A stretch of DNA of 64,000 nucleotides from Paenibacillus sp. SZ31. Lineage in GTDB: Bacteria; Bacillota; Bacilli; Paenibacillales; Paenibacillaceae. Where the stretch lies: positions 488,158-552,157 of the forward strand of contig NZ_JABBEA010000003.1 of NCBI RefSeq assembly GCF_012912005.1, read 5' to 3'. The translations under genes and the position numbers were made by a program. Below, piece by piece: positions 33,288 through 42,241 of the stretch (positions are counted from its first letter, which is position 1; each line of letters begins with the position of its first letter). The notes below the pieces were generated by a model. That model saw only the letters and a list, made by a program, of their open reading frames with translations. It ran no database searches and was not told where the DNA came from.

Positions 33288-33959
33288 TCATTCGGGCACA
33301 TGAGACTTCATGTATACCCCTTTTTTGTACACAGACTTAATCGTAAAATGTACACCCAGCTTGCGATTCGTCCGATAGATTAGCGAGTTAATCTCGTCGA
33401 TCCCTACCGCTTCACTCTCCAGCATACTACGCTCCGGCCACACCTGAGCCACAATCTGTTCCCTTGTCACAAAGTGGTCCAGTTGACTGTACAGCAGCTT
33501 GAACAGCTGATACTCCTTCTTGGATAGCGGAATCTCCACTTCACCGATCTGCACCGTTTGCAGGTGATCCTGTAAACGTACGCCCTCACCCAGCAGATCC
33601 GACACACGATATTCCCTCGTCTCTCCAAGGTCACCTTCCGTGCGAAGCTGGATCAGGCCATTGACCAACGTCAGGCTGTCTCCCTCGCCAAACGGATATT
33701 TCTCATAGGGAACGAGGCGCTGCCCGTTCAGTTCGGTTCCATTTTTGCTATCCAGATCCTCGATCCATAGCTGTTGCTGTACATCATAATGAATGCGGCA
33801 ATGCCGCTTCGATATCATCTGATTATAGACAGACAAGTCCAATTCACTACCGCCCGTATAACGTCCCACCGTAATGGAGCGACCCTGGCTTACATAAGCG
33901 AATGAGCCGTCACTTTCCTGTCCTGGCGTACGAATGACGATTTTTGCCGTCTCCCGCAT
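33288..33959 (-). CDS. FHA domain fused to a winged-helix DNA-binding domain
   Basis: The protein has 223 residues. An FHA domain occupies about 20-110, with ITVGRYTGGSELDL, the phosphothreonine-binding ISKRHCRIHYD and LDSKNGTELNG. The C-terminal half (about 130-220) has an OmpR-type winged helix: VEIPLSKKEYQLFKLLYSQLD, VTREQIVAQVWPE, INSLIYRTNRKL and a final hairpin FTIKSVYKKGVYM. This looks like a one-component regulator in which a phosphopeptide-reading module replaces the receiver, linking Ser/Thr kinase signalling to transcription. No kinase gene is nearby. It leads a two-gene unit with the membrane methyltransferase. GGGAG lies at a good distance from the ATG. Confidence 0.85.
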   Translation of the reverse strand: MRETAKIVIRTPGQESDGSFAYVSQGRSITVGRYTGGSELDLSVYNQMISKRHCRIHYDVQQQLWIEDLDSKNGTELNGQRLVPYEKYPFGEGDSLTLVNGLIQLRTEGDLGETREYRVSDLLGEGVRLQDHLQTVQIGEVEIPLSKKEYQLFKLLYSQLDHFVTREQIVAQVWPERSMLESEAVGIDEINSLIYRTNRKLGVHFTIKSVYKKGVYMKSHVPE

Positions 33960-34192
33960 GTTATTCTCCCACCTTCAATGATCACTCACTCGATCTCTAT
34001 AAACATTTCATAACAATAATGATAAGATCATCAGATTTGTTCCATTGTTTGCACCGCTATAGTTCAATATAGTGGTATACAAGAACGATTTATGTTTGGT
34101 TCTACTCACTCTACTATACCAGACGTTGTGCTTTTTTTCTCATGACGGCCGGATGTCTACTTTAGCTCATTCAACAAGAAAGGTACCTTCTA

Positions 34193-34348
34193 ATGAACAA
34201 AAAAAACATTTTCATATACGTATTGCTCGCCTTTGCCCTGTCCATGACATTAACCGTGCTCTCCCGTATGAACGATGATGGCGGAGAATCACTGAAAGGC
34301 ACATCGGCTGCCGAAACCTCATGGTTACAAATGAAGATCCAACCCTAA
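34193..34348 (+). CDS. Small single-helix membrane or secreted peptide
   Basis: This short gene encodes 51 residues: MNKKNIFIYVLLAFALSMTL begins with a lysine-rich start and one hydrophobic helix (residues 6-23), followed by a polar tail with Asp, Gly, Ser and Thr. AAAGG lies 9-10 bases before the ATG. A hairpin terminator follows 90 bases downstream. The pattern fits a signal-anchored small protein; I do not recognise a family. It is divergent from the FHA regulator gene, which could control it. The absence of a clear signal peptidase site (SRMNDD after the helix) favours membrane retention. Confidence 0.5.
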   Translation: MNKKNIFIYVLLAFALSMTLTVLSRMNDDGGESLKGTSAAETSWLQMKIQP

Positions 34349-34436
34349 GTCTACTCTATTATAACGTGATCTACGCGCAAAACGTTTCACGAATGTCATA
34401 ATAGGCTATGGCATCGAATCCAAATTAAAACAGATC

Positions 34437-34483
34437 AATAAGGCCCCAGATTGCTTCTCACAGCAGCCCGGAGCCTTATTTTG
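34437..34483 (+). terminator. Intrinsic terminator after the small peptide gene
   Basis: AATAAGGC with CC pairs with GG and GCCTTATT, then TTTT. The rest of the 491-base gap to the next gene shows only a promoter-like TATAAT at 34804-34809 and a doubtful 34-codon minus-strand frame. Confidence 0.7.
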
Positions 34484-34839
34484 GATTGTAAAACAATACC
34501 GAAAGTATAGATGATTGCATGACTTCAATCATAAACTGCCCGGCACGCAGATGGATTTCAGCCATTTCTGCTGGTGACATTTCTTAGTTTTGTGATTTCG
34601 GTTTCCTCTCCACCTTTCAACCCAACAATTCTCCATTTAATCACGGTGTTAACGGGTAGAGTACAGACTACTTGCAAGTAGATTTCTGTTAGGTGCTTCT
34701 GGATTATCGAGGAACGCCTTTTATGGAAGATTATATAACATAAATTTAACTTAAATTATAAATAATGTTAATCATATGTCATTCATGGTTTCATTTTCTT
34801 TGATATAATTTCTGCTAGGTCTACGAAAGGAGATCATAG

Positions 34840-35442
34840 GTGAAAAAAGAGATTGGTGTATTGATGTTGTTATGTATCGTTTTTCTTTCAGGATGTGGTG
34901 GATCAGGTAAGCCCGCATCGGTTATGCAAGGTTCGGGTGAGTCCCCGAGTAAACAAGTAACAACACAGCAAAATAATGAGTATTGTTCTGTAGAACGTAC
35001 GAGTTTGGATAGTGAAACTGAAAAATATTTCTATGGAACTTGGAACGTTGAGAAGCTTTTAGGATTTGCAAATTCATATAATGATGCCTCAGAATATCCA
35101 ACAGGTCAAAAATTTATTGGTGATGAAATAATCATCAAAAAAGACTTATTTTCATCAAAAGGAATTAAAAACTACAGTAAATATCAAACTGAACTAAGAA
35201 ACCCATTATATGAGTTTACAGCGACATGCAATAATTCAGATTCTTTTTATAGATTATATAAATTAGATATTCCAAACTTAAATAAAAATGATGCCGTAAA
35301 AGCAATAGGTGTAAGTAACCCTTCTACAAAAATTAGTATACCTGTAAGTTTAAGTTTTTTTGTTGTTAATAACGAGAAGCTTATCTTGTTATCAGAGGCA
35401 ACTATCTTTGAGCTTAAGAAAATCTCGGATAAAATGAATTAA
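34840..35442 (+). CDS. Hypothetical lipoprotein
   Basis: The protein has 200 residues and begins with a GTG, 7-8 bases after AAAGGAG. A signal peptide with lipobox LSGC (C19) is followed by a Ser/Gln-rich linker. The mature part has a pair of cysteines (C49 in EYCSVE and C125 in TATCNN) and a lipocalin- or beta-barrel-like alternation (YFYGTWNVEKLLGFAN, IIIKKDLFSS, SLSFFVVNNEKLILL). YGTWxVxK at the start of the globular part resembles small secreted lipocalin-like proteins, but I cannot assign a family. Base use is clearly AT-richer than the neighbours, as in the next two genes, suggesting recent acquisition of this patch. Confidence 0.78.
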   Translation: MKKEIGVLMLLCIVFLSGCGGSGKPASVMQGSGESPSKQVTTQQNNEYCSVERTSLDSETEKYFYGTWNVEKLLGFANSYNDASEYPTGQKFIGDEIIIKKDLFSSKGIKNYSKYQTELRNPLYEFTATCNNSDSFYRLYKLDIPNLNKNDAVKAIGVSNPSTKISIPVSLSFFVVNNEKLILLSEATIFELKKISDKMN

Positions 35443-35575
35443 GGTTATGTAATTAGTTTCGTGCTAATATCCCGGAGAGATTCCCTATAATTGATTCTGA
35501 AAATTCCTATAAATATAATTTTCAAACAAGAAAGGGCTTTTGGACAGCTCCAGTTTTTTTGAGGAGGCTATGTAA

Positions 35576-36079
35576 ATGTTAATTAAAGTATTTAAGGAAT
35601 GGTCGGACCAAAATAATGGTCGAATTAAAATACTTGCTCCTACTGGGAAAATGACTGCTATGAATAAATTCAAACCAGGTGCATCCGAAGATAAAATTAA
35701 AGAGCTTTTGGAGTATTTTTCTACTCCATTACCTCCAGATTACATAAGCTTTTTACAATTATGTAATGGAGCGTCCTTGTTTGAAGACCCTGAATATGGC
35801 GGGGAGAGCTTCTTATATTCAGCCCAAGATGTTATACATTACAATGAAGCATCAGATAATAAGATTGTGGTCGCCAATATTCTTGATGATCGAATCCTAA
35901 TTGATTTAGAGCTTTGGAGTTCAGGTGATGAGCAATATCTGTTGCTTTGTGAGAGTTTATATTCTGTTGAACATACAGGATCTTTTTACAGTAACTTTGA
36001 GACATGGTTAGAACGTTTTATAATCTCTCAGGGCGAGAAGTTCTGGTATTGGAAAACAAAGCGTAGTTTTGAAGAATAA
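35576..36079 (+). CDS. SMI1/KNR4 family protein
   Basis: The protein has 167 residues. The SMI1/KNR4 (SUKH) fold is recognisable from ASEDKIKELLEYFSTPLPPDYISFLQLCNGASLF (residues 40-72, E-helix, PLPPDYxxFLxxxNG), then YGGESFLYSAQDVIHYN and a C-terminal helix with FETWLERFI. SUKH proteins are frequent immunity proteins against secreted or contact-dependent toxins, and also occur as stand-alone proteins. No toxin gene is adjacent, so an orphan immunity role is possible but unproven. GAGGAGG precedes the ATG. The gene is AT-rich like its upstream neighbour. Confidence 0.85.
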   Translation: MLIKVFKEWSDQNNGRIKILAPTGKMTAMNKFKPGASEDKIKELLEYFSTPLPPDYISFLQLCNGASLFEDPEYGGESFLYSAQDVIHYNEASDNKIVVANILDDRILIDLELWSSGDEQYLLLCESLYSVEHTGSFYSNFETWLERFIISQGEKFWYWKTKRSFEE

Positions 36080-36135
36080 AAGATAGGATCAGTAGTCTGA
36101 CCCGTAATTATAGCTTAATTGGCGGAGGTGTGCGT

Positions 36136-36462
36136 ATGCTCAATGAAAAAGAGATTCAAATTAAAGAGAGGATACAAGAAAGGTACGATATTACGGAGCA
36201 AATATATTCAGCTTGGTTTACTGAAAATCCCGCGATGCTTTTACCGAAAAATAGATTCTACCAAAAGGAAAACATAGAAAAGTACAGGGCCATCTCATAT
36301 CTGCTAGACAGAGGATATATCGTTGCACAGCCCGTAGAGAATGATCCGGAGACAGTTGCAGTAACTATAACCCCTGACGGGATAGACTACTATGAGCAAG
36401 GATATCTTAATGGAAAAGCAAACGGCTTTCAAGTCGTCGAAGAGATTAAGAACACGAAGTAA
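36136..36462 (+). CDS. Hypothetical winged-helix-like protein
   Basis: The protein has 108 residues from MLNEKEIQIKERIQERYD; the ATG has GGAGGTG 6 bases upstream, and the GTG inside that site is rejected. Helices predominate, followed by YRAISYLLDRGYIVAQPVEN and a beta-hairpin with VAVTITPDGIDYYEQGY. The last element (ITPDGIDYYE) is the form of the wing and final helix in small phage- or plasmid-type winged-helix proteins, including YjcQ-like proteins. No function can be named. It ends the AT-rich patch and is followed by a perfect hairpin terminator. Confidence 0.7.
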   Translation: MLNEKEIQIKERIQERYDITEQIYSAWFTENPAMLLPKNRFYQKENIEKYRAISYLLDRGYIVAQPVENDPETVAVTITPDGIDYYEQGYLNGKANGFQVVEEIKNTK

Positions 36463-36469
36463 AGAATTG

Positions 36470-36509
36470 TGGAAGGCCTCTGGATTTGAAACACTTCCAG
36501 AGGCCTTCC
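36470..36509 (+). terminator. Intrinsic terminator
   Basis: TGGAAGGCCTCTGGA pairs perfectly with TCCAGAGGCCTTCCA around a ten-base loop, followed by TTTATTT. Confidence 0.9.
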
Positions 36510-36594
36510 ATTTATTTCAAATGAAAACATACACCAGCAATAACGCAGTTCAAACCTCCCCAACACATCATGGGCTGGAAGTATAATCATTATA

Positions 36595-39183
36595 TCAATC
36601 TTGTTCATCCTCAGATACAGTCGGCTCGTCGTTAGGCTTCACTGTCTCTCTGGACTGTATTTCCTCCATCCGACTGGACACCTTCTGATACAGGTAAGAG
36701 ATCCCAAGCAATAGTACGCCAAAGCTGAAATAGGCAAAGATTTTGCTGCCCGAGGTAAGCATTCCCACATCATAGAACACCATCTTACCCGTAGCGAACA
36801 ACGTTAGGCCAAGGCCGAGACGCCGAATCATGACATATTTTCTACGGAATCCATAGGCAATATAGAGAATCGCCAGCAGCAGATAGATCAGGCTGAACAT
36901 CAGCCCCACATCGCCCCATTGGAACTGAATCGTCAGGAAGACGGTGATGACACCCAGCAGATACACCCCTGCGATAACCGGGTACCATTCAATGCTCTTC
37001 AACTGCCCGCGGATGCCTGCAATTAGCAGATCCCTTCCTGCAAAGAATACCCCTACGTTAAAGATAATTAGCACCAGCAAACCAACAATCTCCGCCGCCG
37101 TATGCTGCTGAACTTCCGGCTGAAGCGCTGGCATGGTTAAGGTTACGGCCAGTGCAATACAGCAGCCAATAGCATGCAAGAAAGTGGTATACACCTGCAC
37201 GTATTGATCATGCAGCAGCTTCACCTTGCTCAGTCCATAAGCCAATGCAATGGTGAGCGCTGCGAACATGAGCAACTTGTAGAACATGTATAACAGGAAC
37301 GTCCCATCGACAGCTCTGGTATACAATTCATTCGACTCATACAGCACGTATAACCACAGATTCGCAAGTGTCACATACTTGAATCCGTTCAGGAAACCCA
37401 GCTCCAGCGGGCTATAATTGAATCTCTCTCTGGAAGATGAGTTGCTGTGAACTGCCCAGGCATAATACAGTGTAATAAGCACAGTTCCCAGCGTAATGCT
37501 GGAGTATTTTAACATGAAGTAAGAACGTTCCCCGATGAAGAATAGCGCCAGCAGATCATAGTACACAAAAGTGATTAGACATAGAAGAACGATGCCCCAT
37601 CCGGCACGTTCCACCGATTTGAGCCGTTTCAGATGTCCAAGCGTAACCAACAGAACACCCTCGATCAACCAGCCCATCGATAACCACTTGGCCCCGAACT
37701 GGAACGGAATAATCAGAATGGCGAATGTCAGAGAAGTCACATAAAAGAGTAATATCGTCTGTTTCTCCTGAGCCATATGGCGCTGGACGAATCGTGCGAG
37801 GCCCAGATACACCACGCAGAAGATCAAGGCCAGCAAGCCTTGGGCATCATTCCAATCCGCCACATCAAATAACACGTATAACATTAGACAGCTAATGCTC
37901 GTATTCATAGCGAGTAGAGCGAAATCCCACCAGGTTAACTTCATCCGGTGTTTGAATGGATATGCGAGCGTGATACCCAGATATAATGCAAACGTCACAA
38001 TGGAATACAACATGCCAATCTTCTCACTTGGCGACAGCCATAAGAGGATGAGCATAGACGGTGTATTAAATAGAAAACTGATATAGTGCACCACCGGCCA
38101 CCGTTTTCCAAATGAGATGAACACAATAATGCCGTTTAAGAGCAGCAGATAGATCATAGCTACATAGACAGCAGGGCCTTCAAGCCCGAACGAGAACATG
38201 TAAGAGAATAACGGAAGATAGCCGCCCACCAAACCTAGTGAACAGATGGTCTTCGACTGATATCTCAAGGACAACAATACGGAGATTGCCGATACCAATA
38301 CAGACAAGCCAAGTCCCGTATATAACCCGATAATATGCAGTAAAAAGTAACTATAGAAGACGGAGCCGAACAACACAGAGATCCCACCGCCGAGCAGGCC
38401 CATCGCAAACGTCTGCCTTTTGCGGCGGAACAGCCACTCTCCTCCAGCGAGCATCAGTGCACCGAGCAGGAAAAAGGCTCCACTCTTCATCTCGTCATTA
38501 AACCAGGTCGTGTACGAGTGTTGAAACGCTGCTCCAACCCCCAGAATGAGGAGTAGAATGGCAACCTTGTTGATCCAGCTGAGTCCAATCTTCATCTCCA
38601 TGCGATTCTGCTTGATCCGGCGTTGAATAGTCTCTTCGCTCAACCCTTCCTCCGCCATCTGCTCATATCCACGTTCCATGTGCCCACGCAGAGCCTCTTC
38701 TCTCTCCCGTACGGCTCGTCTGTGCGTTTCAATGCGCTCATTCACCTCTGCGGCAAGGTAAGCAATCCTCTCCTTCACCTCGTCGGAATCCTCTTGCAAC
38801 TCCTGTGCAGCCTGGTTGTACAGCCCGTTTAGATTGGACTTGGTTCGATGTTCATGGAATGCAATTCGATCATTATGTACCGCTGTTTTCCCTTGAAAAT
38901 AGGTCTCCATCTTCTCCCGGGATACCCGGATCAGATTCAGCTTCTCATCCAGCATCTGTTCGGATAACGCCATGCGAAGACGTGCATTCTCTTCTTCCAT
39001 CTTGCGCGAGCGAAGTTCAAGCTGTTGCAGCTTGAGCTTGTGGGCTTCGTACTGTTCCTGCAATTGTTCATTCTGAACGATCAGGTCATCGGACTCGTAT
39101 TCCTGGAGCAGGGCGTTATACTCCTTGGCAAGCTGTTTCTGCTGCTCCTGAACCTGCCCAAGCCGTTCCTTAAACTCCTTCAT
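36595..39183 (-). CDS. DUF2339 polytopic membrane protein
   Basis: The protein has 862 residues. The first 200 form a long charged coiled coil (EFKERLGQVQEQQKQLAKEY and EQLQEQYEAHKLKLQQLELR), followed by about 22-25 hydrophobic helices from residue 205 to 840 and a short acidic tail. A start such as SWINKVAILLLILGVGAAFQ and GGEWLFRRKRQTFAMGLLGGG in the first helices is the signature of the DUF2339 family of large bacterial membrane proteins. No enzymatic function is known. The cytoplasmic coiled coil suggests multimer assembly or contact with a partner. It is single on the minus strand, with no clear operon partner. Confidence 0.88.
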   Translation of the reverse strand: MKEFKERLGQVQEQQKQLAKEYNALLQEYESDDLIVQNEQLQEQYEAHKLKLQQLELRSRKMEEENARLRMALSEQMLDEKLNLIRVSREKMETYFQGKTAVHNDRIAFHEHRTKSNLNGLYNQAAQELQEDSDEVKERIAYLAAEVNERIETHRRAVREREEALRGHMERGYEQMAEEGLSEETIQRRIKQNRMEMKIGLSWINKVAILLLILGVGAAFQHSYTTWFNDEMKSGAFFLLGALMLAGGEWLFRRKRQTFAMGLLGGGISVLFGSVFYSYFLLHIIGLYTGLGLSVLVSAISVLLSLRYQSKTICSLGLVGGYLPLFSYMFSFGLEGPAVYVAMIYLLLLNGIIVFISFGKRWPVVHYISFLFNTPSMLILLWLSPSEKIGMLYSIVTFALYLGITLAYPFKHRMKLTWWDFALLAMNTSISCLMLYVLFDVADWNDAQGLLALIFCVVYLGLARFVQRHMAQEKQTILLFYVTSLTFAILIIPFQFGAKWLSMGWLIEGVLLVTLGHLKRLKSVERAGWGIVLLCLITFVYYDLLALFFIGERSYFMLKYSSITLGTVLITLYYAWAVHSNSSSRERFNYSPLELGFLNGFKYVTLANLWLYVLYESNELYTRAVDGTFLLYMFYKLLMFAALTIALAYGLSKVKLLHDQYVQVYTTFLHAIGCCIALAVTLTMPALQPEVQQHTAAEIVGLLVLIIFNVGVFFAGRDLLIAGIRGQLKSIEWYPVIAGVYLLGVITVFLTIQFQWGDVGLMFSLIYLLLAILYIAYGFRRKYVMIRRLGLGLTLFATGKMVFYDVGMLTSGSKIFAYFSFGVLLLGISYLYQKVSSRMEEIQSRETVKPNDEPTVSEDEQD

Positions 39184-39304
39184 GAGCTTCCTCCGTTGGT
39201 TGATGTTTAATCTTTTCCCTATATTTTACTATATGTATGCCATAAAAAGAGGTTTAAACATTAGATATATCCGTACAATATTTCATCCGAAGAATTTCAA
39301 ACGC

Positions 39305-39340
39305 AAAAAAGCCGGGAAGCAGCCGCTTCGCCGGACTTTT
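39305..39340 (-). terminator. Intrinsic terminator of the LCP gene
   Basis: On the minus strand AAAAGTCCGGCGAAG pairs with CTTCCCGGCTTTTTT, with one mismatch. It is 34 bases after the LCP stop. Confidence 0.8.
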
Positions 39341-39373
39341 ATTCATATGAGTATTTTGCACAAGAATGGATGC

Positions 39374-40417
39374 TTATGCTGCATCTGGTGTATCTGCCTG
39401 ATCCGCTGACTCCGGTTCAATTATCTCGGTCGCATCCGGGTCCAGCCAACTGGCGATCATACCACGCACATATTGCAGATCGTCGTCCGACAGATCGTAG
39501 AACCATACGCCACTGCGCGTCGCACCTTCCCCCTTCAGCATGTAGTTGCTGATTGTTGGTGCACTGTCTTTCATATATAAGGACTCGGCAAACTTCACGA
39601 TGAAGTCCGAAGTCATGTTGGTTGTAAAATTCGATCCGGCAATCTGGATCACGTCCGGAATCTTGGTCAGATTTTTGACCTCCAGCGCACGATTCATGAA
39701 GGCACTTAGGAAAATCCGGTGACGCATCGTCCGATTGAAATCGGAATCTTCGCGGTAACGCACATAACCAAGCGCTTCTTCGCCGCTATAGATCGGTTTG
39801 TTCGCTTCAACGAACAACTTCTCATGCGCTTTTGATTTGTTCTCGATGTTCTTCTTGATCGGCAGTTCAACACCGCCCACCGCATCAACAATGTCCTTGA
39901 GCCCGTTAAAATTAATCGCGGCATAGAAATCCACTTTATTCTCCAGCAAATTCTCCACCGTATCCATCGCCATCTTGGCTTCGCCGTGGGCATAAGCCGA
40001 ATTGATCTTCGACTTCACATCCCGGCCGACAATTTCGGTATAGGAATCACGTGGAATAGACAGCAGCAGCACTTTATTGTCCTCTGGACGCACGACGGAA
40101 TAGATGATGGTATCCGAACGGCTTGGTTCATTGTCGCGTTGGTCAATGCCAAGCAACAACAGTGAGAATGGGTCCGTATGTTCTACAACAGGGGCATCCT
40201 TATCGCCAGCTGGCTTATAGGAGTCATCCAAGGCTTCCTTCACCGTACCTGAGGCGAACATGTTAAAGGCAAACACGATGAGTTGCTTTTGATAGATAAA
40301 TCCGAGTCCTCCCAACACAAGCAGCACACTTAGGGTGATGATCAATGGCTTCTTCCATTTCTTCTTCGGTTTCTTCGGCTTCCGTCTTGTTAAATGTGCA
40401 GCACTGTTTTCCATCAT
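39374..40417 (-). CDS. LytR-CpsA-Psr (LCP) family cell-wall polymer ligase
   Basis: The protein has 347 residues: a very basic cytoplasmic start (TRRKPKKPKKKWKKP), one membrane helix (about 27-48), and an extracellular LCP domain from about 80. Catalytic landmarks: LLLLGIDQRDNEPSRSDTII (Asp and two Arg that bind the lipid pyrophosphate), LSIPRDSYTEI, KINSAYAHGE, and later the VRYREDSDFNRTMRHRIFL segment with clustered arginines. LCP proteins move teichoic acids or other glycopolymers from undecaprenyl carriers to peptidoglycan. The C-terminal 20 residues are acidic and specific to this protein. It is divergent from an aldo/keto reductase gene and has its own terminator. Confidence 0.92.
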   Translation of the reverse strand: MMENSAAHLTRRKPKKPKKKWKKPLIITLSVLLVLGGLGFIYQKQLIVFAFNMFASGTVKEALDDSYKPAGDKDAPVVEHTDPFSLLLLGIDQRDNEPSRSDTIIYSVVRPEDNKVLLLSIPRDSYTEIVGRDVKSKINSAYAHGEAKMAMDTVENLLENKVDFYAAINFNGLKDIVDAVGGVELPIKKNIENKSKAHEKLFVEANKPIYSGEEALGYVRYREDSDFNRTMRHRIFLSAFMNRALEVKNLTKIPDVIQIAGSNFTTNMTSDFIVKFAESLYMKDSAPTISNYMLKGEGATRSGVWFYDLSDDDLQYVRGMIASWLDPDATEIIEPESADQADTPDAA

Positions 40418-40529
40418 ATCTCCTTTAATAACGGGTTCTTAGAATCATTTAACTATATTAATAACACGTTTTCAATAGATTACGTTATAATCTGCTATAC
40501 AAAGACTGACAGATAAGGAGCGATGAGTG

Positions 40530-41504
40530 ATGGAGTATCGACGTTTGGGCAATAGTGGTCTGCGTGTGTCGGCACTGGGGCTCGGCACCAATGCGTTTGG
40601 CAAACGCGCAGATGAAGCAGCTTCTACCCGCATTATTCATGCAGCGATGGATCAGGGCATCAACTTTATTGATACCGCCAATATCTACGCAGGTACGGAA
40701 TCGGAACGTATCATTGGACAAGCCCTCTCAGGTCGACGGGAAAACGCGGTGCTTGCTACCAAAGCCGGATTACCCCGGCATGATGGTCCCCATGGGCGGG
40801 GTTCCTCCCGCTACCATTTGCAACAAGAGCTGGAACATAGCCTGCGGCGTCTGCAAACGGATTATGTGGATCTGTACCAGATCCATACTTTTGATCCGCA
40901 TACACCGCTGGATGAAACACTGCGCACACTGGACGATATGGTCACTTCCGGTAAAGTTCGTTACATCGGAGCCTCCAACTACGCAGCTTGGGAGCTGATG
41001 AAATCTTTAGGCATCAGTGAACAGAAAGGCTATGTGCGCTACATCTCCACCCAAACTAGCTACTCTCTGGCAGACCGTACACCCGAGCTTGAACTGATTC
41101 CGATGTGTCTCGATCAGGGTGTAGGCATTATTCCGTATTTCCCATTGGCAGGCGGTATTCTGACAGGTAAATATAACGGACAGACCAGCGTGCCTTCCGG
41201 TTCCAGAGCAGACACCGATCCGTCCTTCAACCGTTTCCTGCTGGAGCATAATATCCAACTGAGTGAACAAGTGAGTGCAAAAGCTGCCTCATATGGCTGC
41301 TCCCCGAGCGTGCTGTCGCTCGCATGGCTACTGACACGTCCAGCTGTATCCACAGTGATTGTCGGGGCTACTCGCACCGAACAGCTGGAGCATAATCTGG
41401 CTAGTCTGGACATATCACTGCCCGATGAGCTGTTGTCCGATCTAGATCAGATCAGCGACTCTTTCCGTCGCCGCGAGCCATTTGCATCCTATCGTATCGA
41501 TTGA
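40530..41504 (+). CDS. Aldo/keto reductase (IolS/YghZ group)
   Basis: The protein has 324 residues from MEYRRLGNSGLRVSALGLG, with AAGGAG nine bases before the ATG. The AKR TIM-barrel signatures are clear: FIDTANIYAGTESERIIGQAL (D and catalytic Y around 47-52), ATKAG (catalytic Lys), YVDLYQIHTFD (His), VRYIGASNY, and the C-terminal NADP-binding segment STVIVGATRTEQLEHNLASLD. The enzyme reduces aldehydes and ketones with NADPH. Substrate cannot be told from sequence. A terminator follows immediately, so the gene is monocistronic. Confidence 0.92.
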   Translation: MEYRRLGNSGLRVSALGLGTNAFGKRADEAASTRIIHAAMDQGINFIDTANIYAGTESERIIGQALSGRRENAVLATKAGLPRHDGPHGRGSSRYHLQQELEHSLRRLQTDYVDLYQIHTFDPHTPLDETLRTLDDMVTSGKVRYIGASNYAAWELMKSLGISEQKGYVRYISTQTSYSLADRTPELELIPMCLDQGVGIIPYFPLAGGILTGKYNGQTSVPSGSRADTDPSFNRFLLEHNIQLSEQVSAKAASYGCSPSVLSLAWLLTRPAVSTVIVGATRTEQLEHNLASLDISLPDELLSDLDQISDSFRRREPFASYRID

Positions 41505-41512
41505 AACAACCG

Positions 41513-41552
41513 AAATAGACCTCCCGACGGATAAAGTCAGGAGGTTTATTTG
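41513..41552 (+). terminator. Intrinsic terminator after the aldo/keto reductase gene
   Basis: AAATAGACCTCC plus GAC pairs with GTC plus GGAGGTTTATTT, with a loop of eight bases. Confidence 0.82.
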
Positions 41553-41647
41553 TATTTTATAGCGGCACTATAATTATTAGTAATTAGAAAAACTTCCAGT
41601 TCCACTACATTCTGTAGTTTAATAAAATAAAAAATATATATTATGAA

Positions 41648-42109
41648 TTATCCCTCTGTTTTTTGGCGAAGAAACTCCTGCATGATCTCCAAATACTCTC
41701 CCTTACGATCATCCAAAGTTTCGAAGAATGCCTTGTCCGATTCCTCGACAAGATGAATTCCCTCCACAGCCAATCGGGTTCCTTCTTCCGTTGTTGTGAT
41801 AATATTGGCACGCGTATCCGTCTGATGACGAGCGCGGGTAATTAATTCCCTTTTTTCAAGAGCACGTAGAACCTGAGAAGTTACGTTAACATCCACCTTG
41901 GCAAACTGAGCAATCTGAACCTGAGTTACGCCTTTGCCTTCCTCATCGTGTTCATTGAGCCATAAACAGGCGTGCAACAACACAAATTGGGGCTGTGTTA
42001 GTTCGAGTGGCTCCAACACCCGACGTACTTCCTTTTGCCACATCGCTGTAACCTGCCATAGCAGGTATCCCGGGCTTTCTTGTGCGTTTTTATACTGTGA
42101 GCTTGTCAT
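41648..42109 (-). CDS. MarR family transcription regulator
   Basis: The protein has 153 residues from MTSSQYKNAQESPGYLLW; GGAGG lies 6 bases before this ATG, while a longer upstream start lacks one. The winged helix spans about 50-110: LTQPQFVLLHACLWL, VTQVQIAQFAKVDVNVTSQVLRALEKREL, and the wing RARHQTDTRANIITTTEEG. The dimerisation helices at both ends are present. MarR proteins repress efflux or stress genes and are released by small phenolic ligands or oxidation. No target is adjacent on the other strand except the aldo/keto reductase terminator, so the regulon is unknown. Confidence 0.88.
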   Translation of the reverse strand: MTSSQYKNAQESPGYLLWQVTAMWQKEVRRVLEPLELTQPQFVLLHACLWLNEHDEEGKGVTQVQIAQFAKVDVNVTSQVLRALEKRELITRARHQTDTRANIITTTEEGTRLAVEGIHLVEESDKAFFETLDDRKGEYLEIMQEFLRQKTEG

Positions 42110-42241
42110 CTCATACCTCCATGATGTGCGACCTTGTGCAACAGAATATGTATCCATCAGACATTACAGTAAGTCCATTATTCATATAACGATGATGGAA
42201 ACACATCCGTTGCAACTCTGTGTGTTCTTCTGCAAAAATAT

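Noticed and set aside
34476..34580. A 34-codon minus-strand frame (MSPAEMAEIHLRAGQFMIEV...)
   Set aside because: Too short, no ribosome site near the ATG, and it runs into the terminator of the small peptide gene; may be a decayed gene end.
35576..36079. Complete toxin-immunity locus
   Set aside because: Only the SMI1/KNR4 protein is present; no large toxin, LXG or polymorphic toxin gene lies nearby.
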